A stretch of 64,000 nucleotides of DNA from Psococerastis gibbosa (GCA_963971405.1 OZ020488.1:6265261-6329260); one strand, 5' to 3'; positions 1-11,336 are shown, counted from the first letter of the stretch. A program made the numbers and translations. Notes: a model not told the origin generated them from the sequence alone.

Positions 1-1276
1 CTTACTTGCAGAACCGACAAACCGGTAACAGTCCGATAAAACGGGAAGATTCACACAATACTGAGAATACAAGTATGGTATTATGACTTTTATACATCAA
101 CATACTTCATACTGCAGTTAACATTGAAAAGAATCAAAGGATATGAAAAGGACAAGGAATTCGAAAAAAAGAGACTGACCGACTAAACAATGGACGAACC
201 GAGTTCAAAATTTCGAATAAAAGCAAAAAAATAATATGAAAACTCAACGCAGGAGCAATAATAAAGAGACAGGTTGCGAACTCTAGCGGACAGACCGGAA
301 AGCTCAACCACGTGTTGGCCAGCGCTAAAGTGGATTACGCCTGTAAATTCATGATTATACATCCATGCACACAACCGCTCGCAATCCAATTGTAAACTAA
401 AGCTGGACTTTAAATAAGCGTCAAGTAAGTTAACGGTAAGATTACTATTTAACACAATTTGATGATCTGAAATTACTGGTTTCAAGGATTTGTCCAGATA
501 GCTAAGCCCTAAGGTCAGAGCCTGTTTAAAGAAATTTTTACTGGGCGACAAGCACGCACCTAAAAAGGGGGCGTATGCAAAGCGGTATCCAGGATTTTGT
601 CAGGGGGAGAGCATTGTGGCGAGTAGGGGGTCCCATCCCAGTGGAACTGCTTCCCTGTACCTGAGGGCTACAAACATAATTTATACTGTGATAAACTGAT
701 GCAAGGACGGGAGAGGTACCCGTATGTCTCACCCCGAGGGAAAATGTGAAAATATATATAACGATCTAGAGGTACATTTTTTCTAACGGATGTAACCTGA
801 TTGATAACCCAACGACTGATATTCCATGTCATCTTTAACAATTCAACATGTAAAGTTTCCCCTTCCCGTTGTCTTTGAACTGCCAGACAATTTTTTTCAG
901 CTTTGTTTCCCGCCAGAACTTGTTTGGGACCTTTTCCGTTTTCAAACCACACAGTGTTTTATCGCGGTTTTACTTAATATATAAAGGAAAACAATAATGT
1001 ACGGTCACGTGAGTTGGGTTGATTCATTATATAAGTTCAGTTCGTTGAAAACAATTACTTACCTACTAAATTACGTTTAATGCTGACTGTTCGAATTCCT
1101 GGTTGGCACCTGCATGAACTACACAGCGCTATACTAGATCGAAATAATAATGAATGCACAGTATTAAAATAAATAAATAACTAATCATTTATTTGCAAAC
1201 AGACCTAAAAGTTCAGTAAAATGCAAATCTGAGCAAAATGTTCCAACATTCGATCGAATTTTGAAGGATAGGCTAT
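1..1276. other. No gene recognised; AT-rich spacer
   Basis: I see no recognisable gene or complete repeat. The longest open frame (183-551, minus strand, 122 codons) has no motif I know and could be chance. At about 555-615 a stretch reading as a fragment of a G-run repeat end (reverse-complement of 'GACAAAATCCTGGATACCGC') suggests a decayed fold-back element. Confidence 0.4.
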
Positions 1277-1532
1277 AATTGAGTTGCCTATTAGCAAAAG
1301 CAATCCTGTCCACCCAGGTCGATTTTTCAGAAAACGCAAAAAACTGCTGTGCCGCAACGCCATGAGGTATAACATTACAGTTTTTAAGGCTAATTTTAAC
1401 AGTATTAGAATTGCTTTTGCGTCTCAATATCTGATTCATTGGATAGAGTATTGAAAAATAAAAAAAATGGCGCGAATATCTCAAAACTGAAAAAAATGGA
1501 GAGGATTGCTTTTGCTAATAGGCAACTCAATT
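1277..1532. mobile_element. Short fold-back (MITE-like) element
   Basis: The left end AATTGAGTTGCCTATTAGCA is repeated in inverted orientation at 1513-1532, and the match continues through AAAGCAATCC, giving arms of about 30 bp around a ~195-bp centre. This architecture is that of a non-autonomous DNA transposon. No clear target duplication was seen beyond TA-rich flanks, so the superfamily is open. Confidence 0.5.
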
Positions 1533-1630
1533 TATTATCTGAGTTTTGGCTTGTTAAATAATATAAATAAATATAAATAAAAACATTTAAGAGCTTACAA
1601 TACTGTTTTTATTGAAATATTAAGAGTGTA

Positions 1631-2301
1631 CCGCCCGTAGGAAATTGGCAGCCCGAAATTTAATACTTTTTATTTTTTATTTAATTAACTAAGCATGCTA
1701 TTAATGATTTGGCTCATCTAAGTCGTACAAGACTACTTCATGCACCATATCATAAGATATTTTTAATTTTCGAAATTGTACTGCCCCTAACCAGCTCAAG
1801 TTCGGACACTTGAATTTTTGTATCACTAATTTTATTTAACTAGGTCCTAGGAAGTGGATCATTTTCGTAGTCCTTGCAAGGATGGAAACAAATATTATCC
1901 CTGAGGTTATGCTTCCATAGATTTTAAAAATATTTTCTTCAAAATCTACCTAATGGTGCATATTTTAATGTACTATAGTCAAACAAAAATTAATCTGTCG
2001 CAATTTAAGAAAAAAAAAAATAATTTGGAAAATAAGTGTTACAAAAATTCAAGTGTCCGAACTTGAGCTGTTTAGGGTAGTAGTTTTTTTCATAAACATG
2101 CAAATATTTTATAAACAATAACTTTTCACGTATAATCGATTTTATAAGAAAACTACAATTTCGAAAACTAAAAATACCTTATTATATGATGCGTGAAGTA
2201 GTCTTCTACAACTGTGACGAGCCAAATCTTTAATAACATGCTTAGCTAATTAAATAAAAAATAAAAAGTATTAAATTTCGGGCTGCCACTTTACTACGGG
2301 C
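1631..2301. mobile_element. Large fold-back DNA element (~670 bp)
   Basis: Two long inverted arms face each other. The left arm begins CCGCCCGTAG and runs through CAGCCCGAAATTTAATAC and a TTTTTATTTAATTA stretch; the right arm ends with the complement and CTACGGGC. The match resumes deeper in the arms at AGCTCAAGTTCGGACACTTG (about 1794 and 2052). The right arm holds about 85 bp not found in the left. TGTA lies directly outside both ends (1627-1630, 2302-2305), compatible with a TA or TGTA target duplication, as in Tc1/mariner-type MITEs. No coding capacity is seen. Superfamily is an inference. Confidence 0.6.
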
Positions 2302-2639
2302 TGTACAAGTAAAAAACCCGAAAAAAGGTGTGTGGGATGATAACGGAAAAGGTCCATTGTCTTACTGCCTATTTGGCCTGGGTACACCCAACTCAAAACG
2401 ATTATACTAAATATTATATACAGGCTAATGGGCCGTGGTCGATCTGAAAGCGTACTTCCCAACTTGACTTTAGCACACGCAGCCGGGGGCGTTGATTCGT
2501 CAAACTCATCAATATTCATTAGTGTTGAGTAATGCGGATAATACTTGCAACCGAACAGCGAAGTTGCATTAGGTAGCAATTAACGGTCCAGCGGACCCTT
2601 CAATAGGTGACGTCATAGGTTAGTCAGCAAGACACACCC

Positions 2640-2905
2640 ACCGGCTTTGGCGGCAAGGTGGTAGCGTGCTTGCACTTGTGAGAGTCTCTACACACCATGA
2701 GATCGGAGATGTGTCGTAACTCGACACAAATACACATAAGTTTTACGAAGAGCCAGTAGAATCCGGGCTTATGGGCCATGGTCGATATTTACTGGTTCTT
2801 CATATGACTCCTGCCGCGAAAGCCTTTGCAGTTACATTACTTATAAGTTATTTAGTGACGCGACTGAAGAGGTTAATTGAACACATTCATTAAGTTATTT
2901 GTAAG
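2640..2905 (+). repeat. SINE S2, tRNA-like head, copy 1
   Basis: The head GGCAAGGTGGTAGCGTGCTT contains a sequence close to a pol III A box, followed by a conserved GAGATCGGAGA block and, near the 3' end, GCGACTGAAGAGGTTAATTG and ACATTCATTAAGTTATTTGT. Related copies or parts lie at 29480-29660 (minus), 30085-30205 (plus), 25768-25814 with 26584-26610 (plus, split) and 39325-39360 (minus). Repetition plus a tRNA-like head suggest a SINE; a convincing B box was not found in this copy. Confidence 0.45.
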
Positions 2906-3107
2906 CTATCAATCTGTTTATATAATAGAAAAAATACTGCGTCTTGCGGGTAGTCCAAGTGCAAGTGACATGTCATTATTCATTTATAGTGTATAATACT
3001 GGTAGGATCAGGGATGGGTAAACAAATCAAATAATTTAAGTTATTTTTAAAGTGAATTTGATTTAGTGAAGTTATCCTAGTTTAGTATAGGGGGGGGGGG
3101 GGGGGGC

Positions 3108-3175
3108 TTTATAGCCCTAACTCCACGAAGCCGGCCTAGTAATAGAACAAAAAAGTCCTTATTTATTAATTATTG
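3108..3175 (+). repeat. SINE S1 3' fragment
   Basis: CTTTATAGCCCTAACTCC followed by CCTAGTAATAGAACAAAAAA matches the 3' portion of SINE S1 at 19825-19880. The tRNA-like head is absent, so this is a partial copy. Confidence 0.5.
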
Positions 3176-3182
3176 TCTTGTA

Positions 3183-3245
3183 ATGGGTTAGTTGTAAGAA
3201 TGGGCCGAAAGGCGAAAGGAAAATAAAGACAATTTTCTTTCTTCC
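3183..3245 (+). repeat. Short LINE-tail element F, copy 1
   Basis: GGGTTAGTTGTAAGAATGGG, a GGAAAATAAAGACAATTTTC block and a TTTC-rich end recur at 45662-45736 (plus) and in diverged form at 28828-28910 (minus). It looks like the extreme 3' end of a LINE, ending in an AATAAA-like signal and a short TTTC tail. Confidence 0.5.
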
Positions 3246-3664
3246 TATTGCCTTACACAATATGCTAATTAGATAAGGTGCCGAAACATAGGAAGTAGCT
3301 TATTTGAAGTAGATTATTTGAAAGAACCATCGTAAGGCGCATATACAGTAAGAAGGGGGGAAGGAGAAATAGAAGAGTTTCAGGTAAAGGAAGATATCGT
3401 TCACTTGGTAAAAGCCCAGGGTTCGGTGGATGGGGCATGTGAAGCGATGGCCCAATACCGAGCAGATGGACGAAGGAGGAGGAAGAAGAAGATGATTCTA
3501 TTCTTGTAATTATTGCCACGGCTCGTCTCGCAACAATGCTCCTGTACTAGTGTTTTATACCGGGGGTCAAGCCTAACCTTGCCCCTCCCCCATTTGGAAA
3601 AATCTACATTGACCCTGACTGACAAGGAAATAGTTACAATAATAATAATAAAAGTTCTTTATTT

Positions 3665-4937
3665 CCAAAAGAACCGGTCCGAGTTTACTCGAACATGCTT
3701 TCCAATTTATAAATTAGTAAATATTGACATGCGTAATTGCATAGGAAATAATTTCCCTATGGTTAAATTTCAGATCCCTCGGGGGGGTTGTTTACCTCAA
3801 TATATACAGTATTAAAAACCCCTTAAAACTAAATTGCATATTTTGGAACGAACAGACCAATACATTCCTACAAGAAAATGCATTTTTGAACACTCTCCAA
3901 TATTTTTAGCCTGCAAACTATTCAATTCCCTTCCAATAGAGATAAAGGTTCTCCGCTCAAGTAAGCATTTTTTAAATCCATCTAAAAATTTTATAAATAA
4001 AGCTGACAATAAACATTTACTTCAAATATTTCAGAATTCTTCATAGATCTCTTCTCAAATAACTTTGTGCCCATCGAACCTATAGAGACGACAAGTTTAA
4101 TTGAATTTTTTTATTTTTTATTCTACTCAATTTTATACTTTATGGATTGTAAGTTAAAATAATAATAATGTTAAATTATGTATTGTACTTAACTTTTGAC
4201 CCCAGCGTGACAAGTCATTTTTGTACTTAGTGCTGGGGATTTATGCTTCGATTTTTATTGATTGTTCAATTATATATATACTTACTTACTTACTTACTTA
4301 TTGTAACAGTAGTAAATAGTAACAATATCACATGTCCCGTAATGTATTGGAGCGTGAATTTTCCATAATTTCTCAAAAAAATAATTTTTTGCACACAAGA
4401 AAATATTTTTTTGGGAACGCAACCTGCCCGTTTTTGTTATCCTATTGAACACCTAAAACATACCTGAAGGTAGAAATCATCAATAGAAAGGTTCCGCAGA
4501 AAAATTATTTTTATATGAAAATTGAGTTATTTTTATTTTTTTACCCCCAGAAGCAAACTATCAAGGGGCAAGCGACCCCCCGCATTTTGTAAACATTAAT
4601 AACGACTACAATATATGTGAATTTAAAAGAAATCGTTGGAGCCCTTTTTGAGAAAGAATTTTTTTAGACGTTTTTTTTTTTAGTTTTTTGAGAATAAACC
4701 CCCCCCCCCCCCAAATTGAGTTAGCCCAAAATAAAAATAAATGGTCCCGAGGTATGATTTTTGTAAACCTACATGCAAAATTTAAGCCCGGGAATCTACT
4801 CACAGACAGACATACAGACAGATAGAGCGACAGACGGACATTTCGTAAAAAACACTTTTTTGGGTTCCTGGGACCTTTCGAAAATTTCGACCATCACAAA
4901 GCTTTCCTTATACCTACGTTTAAATTGGAAAGCAAAA
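3665..4937 (-). mobile_element. R850 interspersed repeat, copy a (split)
   Basis: Starts with GAACCGGTCCGAGTTTACTC and the inverted motif GCTTTCCAATTTAT, and ends with AAATTGGAAAGC. The same motif in opposite orientation near both ends, and five more long copies in the window, suggest a non-autonomous DNA element of about 850 bp. The body includes a C/G run, an (ACAG)n-type microsatellite and AAACATACCTGAAGGTAGAA. A LINE 3' end (about 3801-4300) interrupts it. The orientation is set by taking the copies at 42 and 51 kb as plus. Confidence 0.65.
3801..4300 (+). mobile_element. 5'-truncated LINE 3' end (CR1/jockey-like)
   Basis: The frame 3834-4046 reads like the C-terminus of a LINE reverse transcriptase polyprotein: FLACKLFNSLPIEIKVLRSS is typical of the tail found in CR1/jockey-group elements. 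An AT-rich 3' UTR follows with a hairpin, CCCCAGC (4200-4206) pairing with GCTGGGG (4232-4238), whose loop contains CAAGTC and ACTTAGTG. It ends in a tandem ACTT tail (about 4281-4300). It sits inside R850 copy a. The target duplication is not certain. Confidence 0.7.
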
Positions 4938-5804
4938 ATACAATTATTCAACAAAATACAGTTAGGGCTCCCATGCCTTCACAGAGGCGTGTGGGATACA
5001 CCATACAAACTCCAGTTATGCTTTTAAAACTATACCTAATAACACTTGTCTCTGACTGATGTGTCTTGTCTATCCCCCCTCCCCGAATATTAACATTACG
5101 CCCCTGATATACGATATACTGTTTATAAAAATGTACCGAAATGAAATTTGAAAAAAGTATTTACTTTGAATATTGTATTTTACATTATTTACAGTAAGTT
5201 TCTGGCTTTCATCATACAGCATCTACTATAAACACATACTGTATACAAGACAAACAGTATGCTACGAAAAAAGAATACGATTTTTATCGAGGCCTACAGG
5301 AAGTTGCAGATATGTCCTTGAACTAAAGAATAAAACAATTAAAGGCTAAGAAGGGCTTATCTCACTTGAGTAAACTCCTCATATCAAATCCCATAATGTG
5401 ATTACTTTCTATAGGAGCTGCAATATCTGTTTAATAATTATTTTTAATTACTAGTTACGATAACGGTATGTGTACGGAAAACAACAGTATAGTCGACTGC
5501 AGTTTAGTGATATGTAACTCCGCACATTTTGTGTACCTCAGTCCGGATGTACATTCACCGGCATTGGATTGAATCCAACGGACTTAATCCAACGGCTCCC
5601 ATCCGACTCATGTTCCATCCTTCAGTTATTCCACAATGAACGAAACACAATGAAAATTCCACCATTCCACTAGGAGTTACACATCACTACTGCAGTCATT
5701 TCAAGCAAGGGAAATGCACGTATTGAATGCACACGGAGAACAGAGAAGAATACACATTTCCCCATAATTAAAGAGTTCTCAGGCCAGCCAGTATTTTTGC
5801 TATC
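4938..5804. other. No gene recognised
   Basis: AT-rich sequence with no long open frame, no protein motif and no inverted repeat that I could confirm. Confidence 0.4.
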
Positions 5805-6160
5805 TTCTCAGCATTTCCGCTTTAAGCAACCCTGTCAGCCTGGCGGGGGGAGTGAGTCTGTGTACTAACTTGAGGCACCTTAGAGGCAGACTCCTTCACC
5901 TCAGGGAGAAGGGGAGTTGACAAACCGCGTGGACCTCCTGATTTTAGTGGATTCCGAACCCCTTGGGGAACATAGTAAATAAAAGTCACCCAACTAATCT
6001 GGAAGTGACCATTACTCGACACGCACTACCTGGCAGTCTCAGCGCGTTATCATGTCCCACCATGTTCCCCTACCAACGCTGTGCACACTACCAAGTTTAC
6101 TGCAGTTTTGAACAGGCTCTGTTCTAGTGGATTCAACTTGATATGGCCGTGGGCACTATA
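5805..6160 (+). repeat. Interspersed repeat S3, copy 1
   Basis: A ~350-bp unit beginning near GCTTTAAGCAACCCTGTCAG and ending past a TGTGCACACTACCAAGTTT block. Related copies are at 12556-12895, 28945-29310 and 45030-45395 (plus) and about 39020-39250 and 60935-61112 (minus), with a fragment at 58025-58110. Read on the minus strand it has GGTAGTGTGCACAGCG then GTGTCGAGTCCTGG, faintly like pol III A and B boxes, so a tRNA-derived SINE is possible but unproven. There is no coding capacity. Confidence 0.6.
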
Positions 6161-6449
6161 GAAAGTAAACAGATACAATAGTAAACTGTAAACAGATTCT
6201 TAAACTTGTCAGTAGGCCGTAGCTGGAGAGCAGACTGGCTAATTAACATAGCCATTAAGAATGGCCAAGATGACGCAACGTCAAGCAAATAAACGGTTCA
6301 CGCCTATATACTTTACATGTATGAGTTAAGACTGTGATGTGATCATTCCAATGCGGCATATCGCTTGAAAGAAACATAACAGAAAAAAAAAATGCATGTA
6401 CTTCTTACAACTTCCCAGCCAATCAGCCTACAAAGCTTACAGCCTACAG
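6161..6449. other. No gene recognised
   Basis: Spacer of about 290 bp with no motif or repeat I could assign. Confidence 0.35.
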
Positions 6450-7005
6450 AGCCCGTACATACTTTCCTATATATCAAATATTGTAGTATGGGTATCGAGA
6501 CAGGTAATATGAGTAGTTACATGGTAAATAATTGTGCTAGGGTTAAATTTCGGTTGCCTCGACTTTCCCTATCCCAAAGCACTGAATTGATTGATGGGGC
6601 GATTGCATAATCAAGAACGGGTGCACCAATATAATACGAGTACAGCACAGAAATAATGGCAGGGTATGCAACGCATCAAGGATCATCCATAATTTATTTA
6701 AAAAATAACTTTTCCTCCAGAACCAAAATTTTAATCGGGAAAGCAAACGGTTCGGTTTTATTACTCTATTTAACACCTAACATACCCAAAATTAGAAAGC
6801 ATCGATAGAATGGTTATGCTGAAAATTAATTTTTTAAACAATTTTTGATGAAAATTGAGTATTTTTTATTTTTTTTTGCCCTCAGAATTAAACTATAAAG
6901 GGAGAACTACTGAATTTGTTTACATCAAGAATGACTAAAATATGTGAGAATTTAAATTGTAGGGTATGCAATGCATTCAGGCAATTTTTTCAATATGAGG
7001 GATCT
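6450..7005 (-). repeat. Divergent R850 subfamily, copy b
   Basis: Shares the order of R850 blocks: GGTTAAATTTCGGTTGCCTC, a region like AATAATGGCAGGGTATGC, then the block TTAACACCTAACATACC. It lacks the G run and clear termini. A close relative lies at 40225-41160, so this is an older subfamily rather than a decayed recent copy. Confidence 0.5.
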
Positions 7006-7032
7006 GGACCGAGAAATTAATTAATTAGCTAA

Positions 7033-8195
7033 GGCGCCCATTCCACCGACCGGCTAGGGCTATTTCCAAAAACAGTGACGTGGTAGCAGACATTCAAGAC
7101 TTAGGTTGCGTTTTTCATGGCTTCATGGACATGGCAAAATCAAACCACATGAGAATTTTTCTCTGAATAATCCAAATTATGGCTACATTCAGAAGCCCGT
7201 ATTCTCTAACATGATGCTTTACAGGGGCTATGTAATCCTGTCCCACTGCAGCAATGGAGATAGTACTGGACTTCCCACCCCTCCATGTTGCAGTGGAAAC
7301 TTCTGCAGAAATGGCATTACTAGGAGTGGAAGGGCAATTAAGAGAGACTCAGCCTCTCTGACTACGTCTGACCACTGCCTGGATATGCCAAGCGATAGAA
7401 TCCATCCAAAATACTGTTTTAGGAGGGAATTCGAAACTATATTAGGGACAATGAAAGAATGCTGCGAATCAGCAGGAATTCTCAATAGTCACACAATCAA
7501 GTGGTATACTGATGGCTCTAGGCTAGGAAGTACCAAACCAAGAACAGGCCTTGGCGTCTTTGGTCCTGGGGTTAAATATCTGGAGTCTCTTAGGGAGACA
7601 ACTATAGTCTTGCAGATTCTGCAATGAAGGTGCGGAGGACCTGCGATGCGATGCGATGCAATCGCACGAAGAAGAGCAGCATGCTCGGAAAGCTTGCAGT
7701 TACATGTAAAAGACCTACCACTTCTGAATCCCCTCAAGATCCTGGCTCTCGTGAGGGAGATAGGCCTCGAGAAAGTGATGTAGAAGTGATGTAGATACTT
7801 TGTTGTAGGGGGCACAATAGGCCAATAGGCTTAAGTGCACACAGGTAACACCTGTACCCCAACTTATATAAAAAAAAAAAAAAAATAGGTTGCGTTTCCA
7901 CCGATCTCGCATTGCAGAATGCAAATGACATTGACGGAAATTAGAATTTTTCTTTTTATCGAAATCTATTAAAATGTTTGTACTTAACATATCCCACGAC
8001 GGCATTTTTTAATTTTAGTTTGTTTGTTTGTGATTTTACTCTATGATCATTGATCAATTTTAACTATGGCATAGAGGAAAATAAACATTTCCGTCAATTC
8101 TGCGAGGTCGGTGGAAACGCCACCTAAGTCTTGAATGTCTGCTACCACGTCACCGTTTTTGGAAATAGCCCTAGCCGGTCAATGGAATGGGCACC
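7033..8195. mobile_element. MITE A1 (Harbinger-like), split by a LINE
   Basis: Terminal inverted repeats GGCGCCCATTCCACCGACCG and its complement (ending at 8195) extend about 170 bp into each arm. TAA lies directly outside both ends (7030-7032, 8196-8198), the target duplication used by PIF/Harbinger elements. There is no transposase frame. Without the 772-bp LINE insertion (7114-7885) and one copy of its 12-bp duplication, the element would be about 380 bp, like its relatives at 23.8, 27.8 and 30.9 kb. Confidence 0.8.
7114..7885 (+). mobile_element. RNase H LINE deletion derivative, copy 1
   Basis: The frame 7106-7627 contains IKWYTDGSR, the first catalytic block of a LINE RNase H domain, then GLGVFGPGVKYLES. 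The rest of the domain is missing: after TTIVLQ the DNA jumps to a downstream CNEGAED/CDAIARRRAA region that in a longer copy (10472-10883, minus) lies far beyond. The 3' UTR ends with the palindrome ACAGGTAACACCTGT and poly(A) (7871-7885). TAGGTTGCGTTT is duplicated at 7102-7113 and 7886-7897, a perfect 12-bp target duplication. The reverse transcriptase is absent. RNase H suggests the I/R1 group of LINEs. Confidence 0.85.
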
Positions 8196-8227
8196 TAACA
8201 CCCCATGTTGTTTTTAAAATTTAAGAG

Positions 8228-8578
8228 CAGGGTTTCCCGACCTTTTTTTGTCCGTGGACCACTAGATTATTATTTTATAATTTTCCATAGACCACCATGG
8301 CTGTGACAGAATATCGTTAAATTCTAGGACCAAGATTAGGTAGTTGGTGTCCACGGATACGTGCTAATATTTGATTAAATGGTTAGGACTGCCATCGGCT
8401 GGATTTTATCGTTCAGTGCCAAGTTTTAATATATTTTATTTCAAATTTCCAATAACTCAGGCTTCAGCTGTTTTATTTTCTTACAAGTATTTCTTACTTA
8501 GGCCCTGAAGTGTGTATGTGGACCACTGGCTGTTCATGGACCACAGGCTGTTCATGGACCACAGGTTAGGAGCCCCTG
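8228..8578. mobile_element. hAT-like MITE
   Basis: The ends CAGGGTTTCCCGACC and GGTTAGGAGCCCCTG are imperfect inverted repeats, followed inside by TTTGTCCGTGGACCAC and repeated TTCATGGACCACAGG. CAG...CTG ends with a 'gtccgtggaccac' interior are well known from hAT non-autonomous elements. The 8-bp flanks TTTAAGAG and CTCTAGTG match poorly, so the copy is old or the ends are slightly off. Confidence 0.6.
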
Positions 8579-9059
8579 CTCTAGTGTGTGGACATTACAT
8601 GACTGGCGGGCATTCCAACACATATGGCAGGTTCGCATGAGAAAGCCCCGTTACAAAAAGGGGGTGGCAACCTTACATAAACGTAATACAAGTGCCAATA
8701 AATTTACCTTATCAGAAGGGCATTACTTTTAAGCACTATACATTTTGTCAACGTGGTATCGAGTCAGTGAGTGGCACGTAGTAATGGTCCAACATAGCTG
8801 ATTTATGGATCCCATCCTATGTTAAGTATACATTTTCGTTTTTTTTTTTGTAGTTGTGTTCTCATTAAGCGTTATGTATGGCGCACTGCACCTTATCATA
8901 AACCAACGATCCCATTCATTGCTTTCCTGTTTATAAGTTTGTGATGATCGACATTTTCGACTTCGAGATTTCAACGGATTTAAAAGTTTCGAGGTCCAAG
9001 GCCGTAGCCAGGATAAAAAAAGGATTAAAAACCAGGAATACTAGATTGAAAACTTTAAT
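8579..9059. other. Spacer with one isolated transposon end
   Basis: No gene. At about 9000-9016 GGCCGTAGCCAGG matches one end of the H fold-back family (16022, 47721) without a partner nearby. Confidence 0.4.
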
Positions 9060-10883
9060 CAGTGTCATATTTTTTATTTTATTTTTTATTGGGGTACAGG
9101 TGTTACCTATGTGTACTTAATATTGGGCCTATTGTGCCCCCTACAACAAAGTATCTACATCACTTCCTCGAGGCCTATCTCCCTTAGGAGAGCCAGGATC
9201 TTGAGGGGATTTAGAAGCGGCAGGTGACTTTAAGAAGTACCATATTGTGACTCTGCCAAAGAAAGAAGGAGCAGTAAAATGTGAGCACCATCGAACGCTA
9301 AGTATAATGTCACACGCCTCGAAAATCCTCACAAATATTATGCTAGATAGAATTGAGCCGGTTATAGATAGAAATCTAACACACGACCAATGTGGCTTTA
9401 GGAGTGAGATAGGGACAAGAGAAGCGATTCTAGCCTTACGTTTAATCCTGGAAAAAAAGACTAAAAAAGGGTAAAGACACCTATATTGCATACGTAGATC
9501 AGGTAAAAGCATTTGACAAAATGTTGTGGAAAAAGTTGATTGAGAATTGAGGAAATCCGGGCTGAAATACAAAGATAGAAAAATCATATGGGCCCTCTAC
9601 AAGGAAGAACTGGCTATCGTCCGGTGTGGCGACTCAGAAGAAGAAACGGTAATAAAAGCCGGCGTAAGGCAAGGATGCTCACTCTCCCCTGTGTTGTTTA
9701 ACCTCTACATTCAGTATGCAATAGCAGAGATAAGAGAAGATCTGGAAGGTACAAGAGGTATACGAATGCCCGGGAAAAAAACAGATATGGTCAGGTATGC
9801 ATTGCTATGTTGGCAGAAAACGAAGAAGATCTGACCGAAGCTCTAAATGCCATGGAAAATTTACTACAAGCATACAACATGAAGATTACCAGGGCAAAAC
9901 CCAAAGTGATGGTAGTAAGTACTGACCCGAACAAGAGCACAAATATACATTTAACTGGCACTCCCATTAACAACGTCAGAACATTCACATACCTAGGAAG
10001 CAAAATTACCTCTGATGGCAGGTCTAACCAAGAGATAGAGTTGCTCTGTACGGATGTGAAACGTGGTGCATAAGTGAAAAACAACTCAAGAAGCTAGAAG
10101 TATTTGAGATGGATGGTGTTGTCGGCGCATGCTACGAATACCTTTGGCAAGCCCATGCTACAAATGAGGACGTTCTAACCAGAGTAAGCGAAAAAAGAAC
10201 TCTCCTTGCATCTATAAGTAAAAGAAGAGCTCAATAGATTGGACATTTGCTTCGACACGAAAACTTCATAAGCTGTAACTTCATAGAGGGAACAAAGGCG
10301 TCAACAGACCTGGGCGCCCAAAAAACGAGTATCTGCAGCAAGTGATGGAGGATGTAGGGGCCAAGTCATACGTGGAGCTGAAGAGGGCATGCCAGAATCG
10401 AGGGGAGTGGAGGGGCATCGAAGTCACATGTTGCTGCCAACCAGCCATCCGGCTGTAACTTGAAGAAGAAGAGGTGTTGTACATGTAACTGCAAGCTTCC
10501 CAAGCATGCTGCTCTTCTTCGTGCGATTGCATCGCAGTGAAGGAGGAAATGCTCGGGGTCCTCCGCTCCTTCATTGCAGAAGCTCTAGACTCTCGTGTCA
10601 CCTATGTTAGTCAGATGTCCATTCAAGTTGCAATGCCCATAAAGGAAACCTGTGATCACTCGCAGATGTCCCCTGTTCAAATTAATGCATTCTTGGGCTC
10701 TTTTGAGCTGGTGGCTTCCCAGGAGAATTTTGGCTTGCCGAAGGCCCGGCAATGAGGTCCAGTATTCAGCCACTTTCAGGTTCTCCTTGCCTTTAACAAA
10801 TCTGCGGGGGAGGGTTTCCCCGACACCGCAAAAAGGTTCCCATAAATGGGGAGGTAGCACCCCTTTTTGCAAGCTGGTAGGAT
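9060..10883 (-). mobile_element. RNase H LINE, longer copy, split by RTE 1
   Basis: Two pieces, 9060-9225 (3' UTR and C-terminus) and 10472-10883, form one minus-strand LINE separated by an RTE insertion. The upstream piece codes for PPHLWEPFCGVGETLPRRFV, SLPGLRQAKILLGS and NRGHLRVITGFLYGHCNLNG, the region after RNase H in I/R1-group LINEs. These parts are missing from the derivatives at 7114 and 25815. The reading frame is broken near 10540-10600. Its upstream end abuts RTE copy 2. Confidence 0.7.
9226..10471 (+). mobile_element. RTE-type LINE, copy 1, 5'-truncated
   Basis: Reverse transcriptase blocks are in order: TLPKKEGAVKCEHHRTLSIM, AYVDQVKAFDKMLWKKL, VRQGCSLSPVLFNLYI (about 9664-9711), MLAENEEDLTEALNAMENLL, then TFTYLGSKITSDG and a C-terminal RTLLASISKRRAQ-IGHLLRH. 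The catalytic YADD is lost: about 7 bases are missing after ATGCA near 9797, removing both aspartates and shifting frame. Stops also occur (9472, 9548). The element ends in GAAGAAGAAG. AGGT is repeated at 9222-9225 and 10472-10475. The endonuclease region is absent. Affinity to RTE rests on motif resemblance. Confidence 0.8.
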
Positions 10884-11336
10884 CTTCTTCAAGTTACAGC
10901 CGGATGATGGCTGGTGGCAGCAAGATATTGCAGCGATGCCTCCAGTCTCCGCGATTTTGACATGTCCTCTTCAGCTCCACATAGGACGTTATCCCCAAAT
11001 CATTTTTAACTTGTTGGAGATATTCGTTTTGCGGCCGTCCCCGTCGATTTACGCCTTCCGTCCATTCAATGATGCAGCTGACTAAGTTATCATGCCGAAG
11101 TAGGTGTCCGATCCAGCGTGCCCTCCTAGTGGATATGGATGCAACAAGGGTACTTTTTTTCATTTATTTGGGGTTGGGACTCATTAGTTACATGGTCTTG
11201 CCAAGGTATTCTCAAAATGCGGCGATAACACCACATTTCGAATGCTTCTAGTTTCTTGACCTATTTTTCGCTTATGCACCATGTTTCACATCCATATAGT
11301 AGAATGCTCCACACAAGAGACTTAAGCATTCTTTTC
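10884..11336 (-). mobile_element. RTE-type LINE, copy 2, 3' end only
   Basis: The minus-strand frame 10894-11163 reads STRRARWIGHLLRHDNL, EWTEGVNRRGRPQNEYLQQ and SYVELKRTCQNRGDWRHR, the C-terminus of the same family as copy 1 and better preserved. The tail CTTCTTC lies at the left edge. CTGGTAGGAT is duplicated exactly at 10874-10883 and 11337-11346, a 10-bp target duplication, so this is a 453-bp 5'-truncated insertion beside the RNase H LINE. Confidence 0.85.

Larger units (their letters stand above)
2906..3664. other. Spacer with short retroelement tails
   Basis: No gene. Recognisable pieces are a G run (about 3091-3107) followed by a SINE S1 3' part (3108-3175) and a short LINE-tail element (3183-3245), listed separately. 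The remainder to 3664 is unassigned; open frames here are short and motif-free. Confidence 0.4.

Noticed and set aside
183-551. Minus-strand open frame of 122 codons as a host gene
   Set aside because: No motif, no neighbouring exon signal that I could verify and no repeat relation; could be chance in AT-rich DNA.
2650-2690. tRNA gene at GGTGGTAGCGTGCTT
   Set aside because: A-box-like only; no cloverleaf, and the sequence is repeated with a non-tRNA body.
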